Source: Dorea sp.
Lineage (GTDB): Bacteria > Bacillota_A > Clostridia > Lachnospirales > Lachnospiraceae
Direction: 5' to 3'
Assembly: GCA_016295505.1 (NCBI GenBank)
Contig: JAEDLC010000078.1
Span: 1 to 8,403, forward strand
Length of the DNA: 8,403 nucleotides
A program made the position numbers and the translations under genes. The notes beneath the pieces are model-generated. The model made no database searches. It saw only the letters and a list, made by a program, of their open reading frames with translations, and was not told the DNA's origin. Numbering within the stretch: position 1 is the stretch's first letter; every line of letters begins with the position of its first letter. Below are positions 1 through 6,238 of this stretch, piece by piece.

Positions 1-1037
1 ATATCATGCATGTGTCTGTGACGGATCTGAAGAAGAATTATGCGAATCTGAATGTAGATTTTGATCTGTGGAAGGGAGAGTCTGATGCACAGGCCTATAT
101 CCCGGATATGATCGAACGCCTGAAGAAAGACGGATATGCGCATCAGGATCAGGGAGCACTGGTCATTGATGTGCAGGAAGAGACGGATACAAAAGAGATT
201 CCGCCATGTATGATCCAGAAGTCCGACGGGGCTTCTTTGTATGGAACGACGGATCTTGCAACTCTGGTACAGAGGGTGGAAGACTATCGTCCGGATCGAA
301 TCATATATGTGGTAGACAAGCGCCAGGAACTGCACTTTGTTCAGGTATTCCGTGCTGCAAAAAAGACTGGGATCGTTCCGGAAGAAACGAGTCTTAAGTT
401 CCTGGGATTCGGAACGATGAACGGAAAGGACGGAAAACCGTTTAAGACCAGAGAAGGCGGCGTGATGCGTCTGGAGAACCTGATTGCGGAGATCACTGAA
501 GAGATGTATCGTAAGATCGATGAAAACCGTACGGTAGAAGAGGCGGAAGCAAAGGAAACTGCAAAGATCGTCGGCATGGCAGCAATCAAATACGGGGATC
601 TGTCCAACCAGGCATCTAAGGATTATGTGTTTGATGTAGACCGCTTTACCTCGTTTGAAGGCAATACAGGACCGTATATTCTGTATACGATCGTCCGTAT
701 CAAGTCGATTCTGAATAAATATCAGGCATCCGGACATGAGCTGGAAGGGCTTAAGGTTGCTGGAGCAACAAGTGAGAGCGAAAAAGCGCTGATGCTGGAA
801 GTGGTAAAATATAACGAAGTGATGGAAACGGCATTTGAAGAACTGGCACCACACAAGATCTGTGCGTATATCTATGACCTTGCCAATGCATTTAACCGGT
901 TTTATCATGAGACACGGATCCTTGCAGAAGAGGATGAGGAAAAGCAGAAGAGTTACATCGCACTTCTGAAGGTGACAAAGAATGTTCTGGAAGCATGTAT
1001 TGATGTTCTGGGATTTGAGGCGCCGGAGAGGATGTAA
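1..1037 (+). CDS. argS: Arginyl-tRNA synthetase, C-terminal part (5' end outside window)
   Basis: Class I aminoacyl-tRNA synthetase that charges tRNA-Arg with arginine in the cytoplasm. The reading frame is open to the left edge (codon at 3-5 is Ile), so the gene starts upstream; bacterial ArgRS is usually about 550-590 residues, so roughly 200-250 are missing, including the HIGH-motif region. Numbering from the first visible Met (base 6), the segment has SDGASLYGTTDLA at about 73-85, a Rossmann-fold catalytic region typical of ArgRS. The loop GKDGKPFKTREGG at about 140-152 is the ArgRS version of the KMSKS signature. NTGPYILYTIVRIKSI at about 220-235 opens the helical DALR anticodon-binding domain, which runs to the end. 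The C-terminus, EAPERM, ends in the Met typical of bacterial ArgRS. It lies 7 bp upstream of the alanyl-tRNA editing gene and is probably cotranscribed with it. Identification is very secure. Confidence 0.97.
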   Translation, partial: IMHVSVTDLKKNYANLNVDFDLWKGESDAQAYIPDMIERLKKDGYAHQDQGALVIDVQEETDTKEIPPCMIQKSDGASLYGTTDLATLVQRVEDYRPDRIIYVVDKRQELHFVQVFRAAKKTGIVPEETSLKFLGFGTMNGKDGKPFKTREGGVMRLENLIAEITEEMYRKIDENRTVEEAEAKETAKIVGMAAIKYGDLSNQASKDYVFDVDRFTSFEGNTGPYILYTIVRIKSILNKYQASGHELEGLKVAGATSESEKALMLEVVKYNEVMETAFEELAPHKICAYIYDLANAFNRFYHETRILAEEDEEKQKSYIALLKVTKNVLEACIDVLGFEAPERM

Positions 1038-1044
1038 GAATAAG

Positions 1045-2190
1045 ATGACAGAAAAGTTATACTATCAGGACAGTCACAGAAAAGAATTTCAGGCAACGGT
1101 TGTGTCCTGTGAACCATACAAAGAGAAGTACCGGATCGTACTTGACCAGACTGCTTTTTTCCCGGAAGGCGGAGGGCAATATGCAGATACCGGCATGTTA
1201 GATGATGTGAATATCAGCGATGTCCATGAAAAGGACGGCGTGATCTATCACACGGCAGACGCTCCTGTGGAGGCCGGAAGGAAGGTGACCGGACGGATCC
1301 GCTGGGAGGAACGGTTTGAAAAAATGCAGCAGCACACCGGAGAGCACATCGTATCCGGACTGGTGCATAAAAGGTTCGGATATCAGAATGTGGGATTTCA
1401 CCTGGGAAGTGATTACTGTACCATGGATTTTAACGGTCCGATTACGAAGGAAGAATTAAGAGAGATTGAAAGAGAAGCCAATGAGGCTGTTTTTCAGAAT
1501 CTGGAGATTCAGGTGCTGTATCCGTCGAAAGAAGAGCTTGCAGGTATGGAATACAGAAGCAAGATCGAGATTGAAGGACAGGTTCGCATCGTTGTCGTTC
1601 CGGGATATGATGTGTGCGCCTGCTGTGCACCGCATGTGAATAAGACCGGAGAGATCGGCATGATCAAGCTGGTGAATATGGTCAATTATAAAGGCGGAGA
1701 ACGTATCACCATGCTGTGTGGAAGAAGAGCACTCCGGGATTATGAAAAGAAAGAGGAAGGTACAAAAGCAATCTCAGCGATGCTGTGTGCAAAGGAATAT
1801 GAAGTTGCCGAGGCTGTGGAACATCTGAAAGAAGAGCAGGCAAGCCTTAAGAGCCAGTGTGCGACTCTCCGGCAGAAGCTGCTTTCTTATCAGGCGAAAG
1901 AGATCGTGATTGCGGAAGAGATTACGGCTGTATTCGATCCTTCCCTCAGCGGGAATCTTCCAAGAGAGATGATGAATCTTCTGCTTGACCGGGGCGCAAA
2001 GATCTGTGCGGTATTTGCCGGATCAGATGAAGTCGGATACCGTTATGTGATCGGCAGCCGGACTGAAGATGTACGTCCGTTAAGCAAGAAGCTGAATGCG
2101 GCTTTTGAAGGCAGAGGCGGCGGAAAACCGGAGATGGTACAGGGATCCATGCAGGGGACAGAGCGTGCGATCCGTGAGATGATCGATTAG
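1045..2190 (+). CDS. alaX: Alanyl-tRNA editing protein, long form (AlaX-L, with DHHA1 domain)
   Basis: Free-standing relative of the alanyl-tRNA synthetase editing and C-terminal domains; the family hydrolyses mischarged tRNA-Ala (Ser- or Gly-tRNA-Ala) in trans. With the start at 1045 the protein has 381 residues. An N-terminal barrel-like domain carries FFPEGGGQYADTG (38-50). The zinc site is HTGEH (H97, H101) plus a CxxxH motif (C193, H197). A helical, charged, coiled-coil-like linker spans about 235-290, followed by a C-terminal DHHA1 domain with its glycine-rich GRGGGKPEMVQG (356-367). An upstream in-frame ATG at 982 lies inside argS, lacks a ribosome binding site and adds residues unlike the family; the 1045 ATG has GGAGAGG at 1025-1031 (13 bp away, slightly long) and gives the family-like MTEKLYY start. 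No catalytic residue is missing. It probably forms an operon with argS and ends at the hairpin that follows. Confidence 0.93.
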   Translation: MTEKLYYQDSHRKEFQATVVSCEPYKEKYRIVLDQTAFFPEGGGQYADTGMLDDVNISDVHEKDGVIYHTADAPVEAGRKVTGRIRWEERFEKMQQHTGEHIVSGLVHKRFGYQNVGFHLGSDYCTMDFNGPITKEELREIEREANEAVFQNLEIQVLYPSKEELAGMEYRSKIEIEGQVRIVVVPGYDVCACCAPHVNKTGEIGMIKLVNMVNYKGGERITMLCGRRALRDYEKKEEGTKAISAMLCAKEYEVAEAVEHLKEEQASLKSQCATLRQKLLSYQAKEIVIAEEITAVFDPSLSGNLPREMMNLLLDRGAKICAVFAGSDEVGYRYVIGSRTEDVRPLSKKLNAAFEGRGGGKPEMVQGSMQGTERAIREMID

Positions 2191-2204
2191 AATACAGGAG
2201 AAAC

Positions 2205-2250
2205 CGCAGAAAGTGAGCAATAAAAAAGTTTCATTTTCTGCGATTTTTTT
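2205..2250 (+). terminator. Rho-independent terminator of the argS-alaX operon
   Basis: An 11-bp stem pairs 2205-2215 with 2232-2242, with a single G-U wobble (2213/2234). The loop is about 16 nt, and seven T residues follow at 2244-2250. It begins 15 bp after the alaX stop, which fits the end of that operon and separates it from the merR unit. Confidence 0.88.
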
Positions 2251-2286
2251 GTATCAGAAAAAAATAAATTATTTTTTAACAAATCC

Positions 2287-2317
2287 TTGACCTTCCTCTT
2301 TGTGGAAGGTGTAGGGT
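2287..2317 (+). promoter_or_regulatory. MerR-type promoter and operator of the merR-ybjQ unit
   Basis: The -35 box TTGACC (2287-2292) and the -10 box TAGGGT (2312-2317) are separated by 19 bp, longer than the normal 17. Overlapping the -35 and filling the spacer is a perfect dyad: ACCTTCC (2290-2296), a 7-bp centre, then GGAAGGT (2304-2310). An over-long 19-20 bp spacer occupied by a dyad is the hallmark of promoters activated by MerR-family proteins, which distort the DNA to realign the two boxes. The first gene downstream encodes such a regulator, so autoregulation is the obvious inference. The -10 is GC-rich in its middle, as expected of a promoter that needs activation. Confidence 0.87.
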
Positions 2318-2337
2318 AATGTCATGGAGGTGAGGGA

Positions 2338-2988
2338 ATGAGAATTAATGAGGTGGAACAGCTTGTGGATATCACGAAGAAAAATATTCGTTTTTATGAA
2401 CAGCAGGGACTTCTGAATCCGTCCCGCAATGAGGCGAATCGATATCGTGAGTATTCGGAACAGGACATTGAATGTCTGAAGAAGATCAAGCTTCTTCGCA
2501 AACTCGCTGTTCCAATCAGTGAGATCCGGAGAATGGAAGAAGCCAATCTTCCACTGGAGGATTGCCTGAAGCGTCACCTGATCACACTGGAAAGAGAAGA
2601 AAAGAATCTGGAGAAGATGAAAGAGCTGTGCCATGATATGGTAGAACAGGGGGAGAATTACACAGATCTGAAGCCGGATGTATATCTTGAAAAAATGGAA
2701 CAGCTGGAAAAAGGAGGTGTATCATTTGTGAATGCAAAACAGGCAGACATGATCACAAAAAAGAAAAAGGCATTTTTGGCAGGTGGTATCATGATCCTGC
2801 TGATGCTCGTGCTGATCGGAATCTTCGCATGGTGTACCTGGGGGATTGCCGAAGATCCCATGCCGGTACCGTTGTTTCTGCTCATGGGAGGAATTCCCGC
2901 GGTGATCATCATAGGAATCATATTATCATTAAAAGAACGAATGAAAGAAATTGAAGGAGGAGAGTTGTATGAAGCTTCTAAATATTGA
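2338..2988 (+). CDS. MerR-family transcriptional regulator with two C-terminal transmembrane helices
   Basis: DNA-binding regulator of 216 residues. The N-terminal winged helix-turn-helix is at about 1-70 (RINEVEQLVDITKKNIRFYE, then GLLNPSRNEANRYREY, then a helix with KIKLLRKLAVPISEIRRM). A charged dimerisation coiled coil is at about 75-125. In place of a soluble effector domain there is a lysine-rich stretch (140-144), a first hydrophobic helix at about 146-168, a short DPMPVP turn, a second hydrophobic helix at about 178-198, and a charged cytosolic tail. Both termini are therefore predicted in the cytoplasm and the protein tethered to the membrane. Four Cys (46, 76, 98, 166) do not form a recognised metal-binding loop. 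The start is set by GGAGGTGAG at 2326-2334, close to ATG 2338. A MerR-type promoter lies just upstream and the next gene overlaps its 3' end. The inducing signal is unknown; membrane stress or a hydrophobic ligand is only a guess. Confidence 0.92.
   Translation: MRINEVEQLVDITKKNIRFYEQQGLLNPSRNEANRYREYSEQDIECLKKIKLLRKLAVPISEIRRMEEANLPLEDCLKRHLITLEREEKNLEKMKELCHDMVEQGENYTDLKPDVYLEKMEQLEKGGVSFVNAKQADMITKKKKAFLAGGIMILLMLVLIGIFAWCTWGIAEDPMPVPLFLLMGGIPAVIIIGIILSLKERMKEIEGGELYEASKY
2711..2730 (+). promoter_or_regulatory. Possible internal translation start for the membrane domain of the MerR regulator
   Basis: Inside the regulator gene, AAGGAGGTG at 2711-2719 is a near-perfect Shine-Dalgarno sequence, followed 8 bp later by a GTG at 2728-2730 that is in frame (codon 131). 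Initiation there would give an 86-residue protein holding only the lysine-rich stretch and both membrane helices. The motif could instead be a by-product of the codons for Lys-Gly-Gly-Val, so this is a candidate only. Confidence 0.35.
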
Positions 2989-3283
2989 TTATATTCCGGG
3001 AAAAGAGATCGAAGATCTGGGAATGGTAAAAGGAACGGTTGTAATGAGTAAAAATATCGGAAAGGACTTTATGGCCGGTATGAAAACTCTTGTAGGAGGA
3101 GAACTTGTCGGATATACGGAAATGCTTAATGAAGCACGGCAGATTGCGGTTAAACGCATGGTGGACGAGGCGGAAGCGTTGAACGCAGACGCAGTTCTCA
3201 ACATTCGTTATGGATCTTCTTCCCTGATGCAGGGAGCGGCGGAAGTTCTTGCATATGGAACTGCAGTGAAAATTAAGGAATAA
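2969..3283 (+). CDS. YbjQ/UPF0145 family protein
   Basis: Small soluble protein of 104 residues, the usual length of the YbjQ (UPF0145) family, which forms compact oligomers and has no established biochemical role. Family features visible are the N-terminal strand region with the LGMVKGTVVMSKNIGKDFMAG segment (about 18-37), VGGELVGYTEMLNEAR (about 43-58), a long helix with ALNADAVLNIRYG (about 75-87) and the closing GTAVKIK. Databases often label the family 'heavy-metal-binding', but this copy has no Cys and no His at all (8 Met), so that label is not supported here. The start is ATG 2969 with AAGGAGG at 2954-2960; an upstream TTG at 2951 lies within that ribosome binding site region and is unlikely. 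It overlaps the end of the merR gene by 20 bp, suggesting translational coupling and a shared function or signal. Confidence 0.88.
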   Translation: MKLLNIDYIPGKEIEDLGMVKGTVVMSKNIGKDFMAGMKTLVGGELVGYTEMLNEARQIAVKRMVDEAEALNADAVLNIRYGSSSLMQGAAEVLAYGTAVKIKE

Positions 3284-3302
3284 TAAATAAGAAATAAGAA
3301 AG

Positions 3303-3352
3303 AAGGACTGCTGCAAAAGAGAGATTGAACTCTGTTTTGCGGCAGTCCTTTT
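3303..3352. terminator. Long hairpin between convergent ybjQ and tetR, probable bidirectional terminator
   Basis: A 16-bp stem pairs 3303-3318 with 3335-3350, with one wobble (3312/3341). After a G-G mismatch it continues for four more pairs (3320-3323 with 3330-3333), leaving a 6-nt loop. On the plus strand it ends in a short run of four T (3349-3352). On the minus strand the stem is followed by a T-rich stretch (complement of about 3280-3302). It lies 19 bp after the ybjQ stop and 11 bp beyond the tetR stop, so it can serve both genes. Confidence 0.82.
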
Positions 3353-3363
3353 GCAAACGGATA

Positions 3364-3981
3364 TTACTTCTGATCAGATGGGGTGACGCGGTGACTTGCA
3401 ATGATCAGGCGTACAGTCCGGTACAGAAATGGCTTGTACTCCTCAATTGGAAGCGGTTCTCCGTACAGGATGGAGTTATAGCAGGTGGATCCTGCCAGTT
3501 CCACAATGGTAAACAGCATCACATTCACATCTTCGTATTCATAAGGATCCTGACGCACCATTTCCAGATATCTGTCATTAAAGGATTCGTCGGAATCTTC
3601 CTCTTCAGACCAGAAGGCCGTTTTCAATGCTCCCATGACCAGATTTTTGGAAATGAAATTCAGGAGCGGGAGGTCACTTTTCAGAAGATCGAGAATGTAG
3701 TCGATGATGAAGACCAGCTGGTCCTCCAGGCCTGTTTTCCCGGAAGCGTCCAGAGCCTTCCAGGCAGCATCGAACAATTCCTTGGTTTTGTGTGCGATCA
3801 GTTTGTTTTTGATATCATACTTGTCCTTAAAATAAAGATAGAATGTTCCTTTGGCAACACCTGCTTCATTGACGATGTCTGAAATGGCAGTTGCATGAAT
3901 GCCCTTTGTGGTAAACAGTCGATAAGCCGTGTTAAAAAGAGCTTCTTTCTTTTTTTTCTTATTTTCTTCTAATTTTCCCAT
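3364..3981 (-). CDS. TetR/AcrR-family transcriptional regulator, probable repressor of the MMPL operon
   Basis: A 205-residue regulator of typical TetR length. The N-terminal HTH domain includes ALFNTAYRLFTTKGIHATAI (14-33) and the recognition region DIVNEAGVAKGTFYLYFKDK (35-54), the TetR signature. The rest is an all-helical ligand-binding and dimerisation domain with no recognisable ligand signature. The start is supported by AGGAGA on the minus strand (complement of 3991-3996), 9 bp before the ATG. It is transcribed divergently from the MMPL transporter gene, with three TGAC-N5-GTCA dyads in the shared intergenic region, so it very probably represses both itself and the pump operon, with derepression by a pump substrate. 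The arrangement resembles farR-farE of Staphylococcus aureus (TetR regulator, MmpL-type fatty-acid exporter) by analogy only. An A8 tract occurs near codons 8-11 in a lysine-rich stretch. Confidence 0.94.
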   Translation of the reverse strand: MGKLEENKKKKKEALFNTAYRLFTTKGIHATAISDIVNEAGVAKGTFYLYFKDKYDIKNKLIAHKTKELFDAAWKALDASGKTGLEDQLVFIIDYILDLLKSDLPLLNFISKNLVMGALKTAFWSEEEDSDESFNDRYLEMVRQDPYEYEDVNVMLFTIVELAGSTCYNSILYGEPLPIEEYKPFLYRTVRLIIASHRVTPSDQK

Positions 3982-4035
3982 AATATATCGTCTCCTGTTG
4001 TGGACAGATTACCATGTTTTTCTGGATTTTACAAT

Positions 4036-4064
4036 AGTATAACGAAAAAATGACCAATAGTCAA
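4036..4064 (-). promoter_or_regulatory. Predicted tetR promoter
   Basis: On the minus strand, TTGACT (complement of 4059-4064) and TATACT (complement of 4036-4041) are separated by exactly 17 bp. The -35 box lies inside operator dyad 1 (4051-4063), so the regulator binding there would occlude it. It mirrors the mmpL promoter on the other side of an 8-bp spacer. Confidence 0.8.
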
Positions 4065-4091
4065 AAAAAGTATTGACTATTGGTCATTTTT
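4046..4091. repeat. Perfect 19-bp inverted repeat holding TetR operator dyads 1 and 2
   Basis: Arms 4046-4064 and 4073-4091 are exact reverse complements separated by 8 bp. Each arm contains its own smaller dyad of the form TGAC-N5-GTCA: TGACCAATAGTCA at 4051-4063 and TGACTATTGGTCA at 4074-4086, centres 23 bp apart. Such dyads are typical TetR-family operators. Each arm also contains a -35 TTGACT, one for each divergent promoter. The element could look like a hairpin terminator, but its place between two divergent promoters argues for operator use. Confidence 0.85.
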
Positions 4092-4101
4092 GTAGTATAT
4101 T
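4073..4101 (+). promoter_or_regulatory. Predicted promoter of the mmpL operon
   Basis: TTGACT (4073-4078) and TATATT (4096-4101) are separated by exactly 17 bp, close to the sigma-A consensus. Operator dyad 2 (4074-4086) covers the -35 and the first part of the spacer. A start point near 4108 is expected, giving a leader of about 44 nt. Confidence 0.83.
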
Positions 4102-4115
4102 GCTTACAGTAAAAA

Positions 4116-4128
4116 TGACTAACGGTCA
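4116..4128. promoter_or_regulatory. Third TetR operator dyad, in the mmpL leader
   Basis: TGACTAACGGTCA keeps the TGAC-N5-GTCA pattern of the two upstream dyads and differs from dyad 2 at two central positions. Its centre is 42 bp from that of dyad 2, four helical turns. It would lie at about +9 to +21 of the mmpL transcript, a position suited to blocking initiation or early elongation, and it has no counterpart on the tetR side. Confidence 0.75.
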
Positions 4129-4151
4129 TAAATGAAAGGAAGCATACAGTT

Positions 4152-6227
4152 ATGGTGAAGTTTGGAAAGAAAATCGTAAAGTACAGAGTAACGATTCTGA
4201 TACTCAGTGTCTTACTTCTGATTCCGTCTGTATGGGGATATGTACACACCAGAATCAACTATGATGTACTGACATATCTTCCGGAAGATATTGAAACCAT
4301 GCAGGGACAGGAGATCATGACGGAGGACTTTGGAATCGGCGCTTTTTCCATGCTGATGGTAGACGGTATGGAGGATAAGGATGTTGCAAAATTAAAAGAA
4401 CAGGTAGAGCAGGTTGACGGGGTTGCGAAAGTGATGTGGTATGACTCTGTCGCAGATGTTTCGGTTCCGCAGAGTATGCTGCCGGATACTCTCTATGATA
4501 TATACAATACGGATCAGGGTACGATGATGGCGGTGTTCTTTGAAGGAGGTACCTCTTCCGATGAGACCATGGAAGCCGTTACGCAGATCCGGAAGGTGAC
4601 GGGAGAACAGTGCTTCTTAAGCGGAATGTCGGCAATCGTGCAGGATACCAAGGAGCTTGCGGAAAAGGAGACTCCTCTGTATGTGCTGATCGCAGTTCTG
4701 TTGTCAGTTCTGGTGCTGGCGCTTACCATGGATTCCTTCTTTGTGCCGATTCTTTTTCTGCTCAGTATCGGAATGGCAATTATCTACAACCTGGGCAGCA
4801 ATGTGTTCTTTGGAGAGATCTCTTATATTACAAAGGCGCTGGCCGCAGTCCTGCAGCTTGGGGTTACGATGGATTACTCCATTTTCCTGATGCACAGCTA
4901 TGAAGAGCAGCAGGTGCGATATGACGGAGATAAAGAGCGGGCAATGGCACATGCGATCTCGCAGACATTTTCCTCTGTGATCGGCAGTTCGGTCACGACG
5001 ATTGCCGGGTTCATTGCACTTTGTTTCATGAGCTTTACATTGGGTAAAGATATTGGAATCGTGATGGCAAAAGGTGTCATGTTTGGTGTAATCACCTGTG
5101 TTACGGTGTTGCCGTCCATGATCCTGTGCTGCGATAAATTGATCGAAAAGACGAAGCACAGGCCGTTACTTCCGAATATCAGTAAGATATCGGATAAAGT
5201 GACAAAAAAATATCTGGTGTATGTCGTCTTGTTCCTGGTACTTCTGTTCCCGGCAATCTACGGCAATAATCATACAAGTGTATACTATAATCTGGATGAG
5301 TCATTGCCTGAGGATCTTCCGAGTGTCATAGCCAATACGAAATTAAAGGAAGACTACAAGATGAATACCACGCATATGATTCTGGTAGACAGCTCCCTGC
5401 CGGCGCATGAGGTGAACCGGATGACCAAAGAGATTGATAAGGTGGATGGTGTGAAATGGGTTCTCGGACTGGATGAACTGGTAGGCCCCGGAATTCCGTC
5501 GGATATGATTCCGGACTCGATCAGCAGTATGCTGAAAAATGATCAGTATCAGCTACTCATGGTCAATTCGGAATACAAGGTGGCGTCAGATCAAGTCAAT
5601 CGGCAGATTGAAAAGATCGATGAGATCCTGGATCGCTATGATGAGAACGCGATGCTGGTGGGAGAAGGACCTCTGACAAAGGATCTGATCACGATCACGG
5701 ATACGGATTTTAAGCGGGTAAGTGCGGTATCTATCGGAATCGTCTTCCTGATCATTCTGATATTGTTCCGGTCGGTAACGTTGCCGGTTATCCTGGTCGG
5801 TATCATTGAATTTGCTATCTTTGTCAACATGGGAATTCCGTTCTATACCGGCACGAAACTTCCGTTTGTAGCGTCCATCGTCATCGGGACCATTCAGCTC
5901 GGTGCAACGGTTGATTATGCGATTCTGATGACGACGAGATATAAGAGGGAAAGAAACCACGGGGCGGGCAAATACGATGCGATCACAACGGCACATAAAT
6001 TTTCCGCACAGTCGATCATCGTCAGCGCATTCAGCTTCTTTGCTGCAACGATTGGTGTCGGATTGTATTCGAATATCGATATGATCAGTTCGCTCTGCAT
6101 TCTGATGGCAAGAGGAGCACTGATCAGCATGATCGTGGTAATATTCGTTCTTCCGTCGATGTTTATGGTATTTGATAGAGTCATTGTAAAAACAAGCAAA
6201 GACTTTCTGCCAAAGAAAGAAGCTTAG
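4152..6227 (+). CDS. MMPL/RND-superfamily transporter
   Basis: Integral membrane exporter of 691 residues with the twofold RND plan. TM1 is at about 12-30, then an extracellular porter domain (31-175). TM2-TM6 cover about 176-326, with TM7 at 354-371, a second porter domain (372-522), and TM8-TM12 at about 523-673. TM4 and TM10 carry the matching motifs GVTMDYSIFL (237-246) and GATVDYAILM (584-593); Asp241-Tyr242 and Asp588-Tyr589 correspond to the Asp-Tyr pairs that relay protons in MmpL3, so the pump should be driven by the proton gradient. The short cytosolic tail is basic (SKDFLPKKEA). Start ATG 4152 is preceded by AAAGGAAG. It is the first gene of an operon with the secreted heptad-repeat protein and is controlled by the operator-rich divergent promoter. 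Family substrates are lipids and hydrophobic molecules; the substrate here is unknown. Family assignment is secure. Confidence 0.95.
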   Translation: MVKFGKKIVKYRVTILILSVLLLIPSVWGYVHTRINYDVLTYLPEDIETMQGQEIMTEDFGIGAFSMLMVDGMEDKDVAKLKEQVEQVDGVAKVMWYDSVADVSVPQSMLPDTLYDIYNTDQGTMMAVFFEGGTSSDETMEAVTQIRKVTGEQCFLSGMSAIVQDTKELAEKETPLYVLIAVLLSVLVLALTMDSFFVPILFLLSIGMAIIYNLGSNVFFGEISYITKALAAVLQLGVTMDYSIFLMHSYEEQQVRYDGDKERAMAHAISQTFSSVIGSSVTTIAGFIALCFMSFTLGKDIGIVMAKGVMFGVITCVTVLPSMILCCDKLIEKTKHRPLLPNISKISDKVTKKYLVYVVLFLVLLFPAIYGNNHTSVYYNLDESLPEDLPSVIANTKLKEDYKMNTTHMILVDSSLPAHEVNRMTKEIDKVDGVKWVLGLDELVGPGIPSDMIPDSISSMLKNDQYQLLMVNSEYKVASDQVNRQIEKIDEILDRYDENAMLVGEGPLTKDLITITDTDFKRVSAVSIGIVFLIILILFRSVTLPVILVGIIEFAIFVNMGIPFYTGTKLPFVASIVIGTIQLGATVDYAILMTTRYKRERNHGAGKYDAITTAHKFSAQSIIVSAFSFFAATIGVGLYSNIDMISSLCILMARGALISMIVVIFVLPSMFMVFDRVIVKTSKDFLPKKEA

Positions 6228-6232
6228 GAGGT
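6226..6232 (+). promoter_or_regulatory. Strong ribosome binding site overlapping the mmpL stop codon
   Basis: AGGAGGT begins within the TAG stop of the transporter gene (6225-6227) and lies 6 bp before the next ATG at 6239. It fixes that start over a second ATG at 6251 and implies tightly linked translation of pump and partner. Confidence 0.85.
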
Positions 6233-6238
6233 ATATCT

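Noticed and set aside
982..1044. Longer start for the alanyl-tRNA editing protein at 982
   Set aside because: The added residues (MFWKHVLMFW and a basic run) come from the argS reading region in another frame. The ATG at 1045 fits the family N-terminus.
2269..3316. Several minus-strand open frames across the merR-ybjQ unit (for example 2269-2634 and 2978-3316)
   Set aside because: They mirror well-supported plus-strand genes with strong ribosome binding sites and show no family features of their own.
3325..3882. 185-residue open frame on the plus strand opposite tetR
   Set aside because: It is antisense to a clear TetR gene, has no ribosome binding site, resembles no family and overlaps the terminator hairpin.
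3950..3957. A8 tract (coding strand) early in tetR as a phase-variation switch
   Set aside because: The tract encodes part of a lysine-rich stretch, the gene is intact, and eight bases is short; nothing else suggests phase variation.
4046..4091. The 19-bp inverted repeat read as a terminator
   Set aside because: It lies between two divergent promoters, holds both -35 boxes and contains two TetR-type dyads matched by a third nearby.
4132..4158. Eight-codon upstream reading frame overlapping the mmpL start
   Set aside because: No ribosome binding site precedes its ATG, and chance occurrence in an AT-rich leader is likely.
4704..5159. 151-residue minus-strand open frame within the transporter gene
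   Set aside because: His/Gln/Arg-rich composition typical of the antisense of membrane-protein codons; no start signal and no family resemblance.
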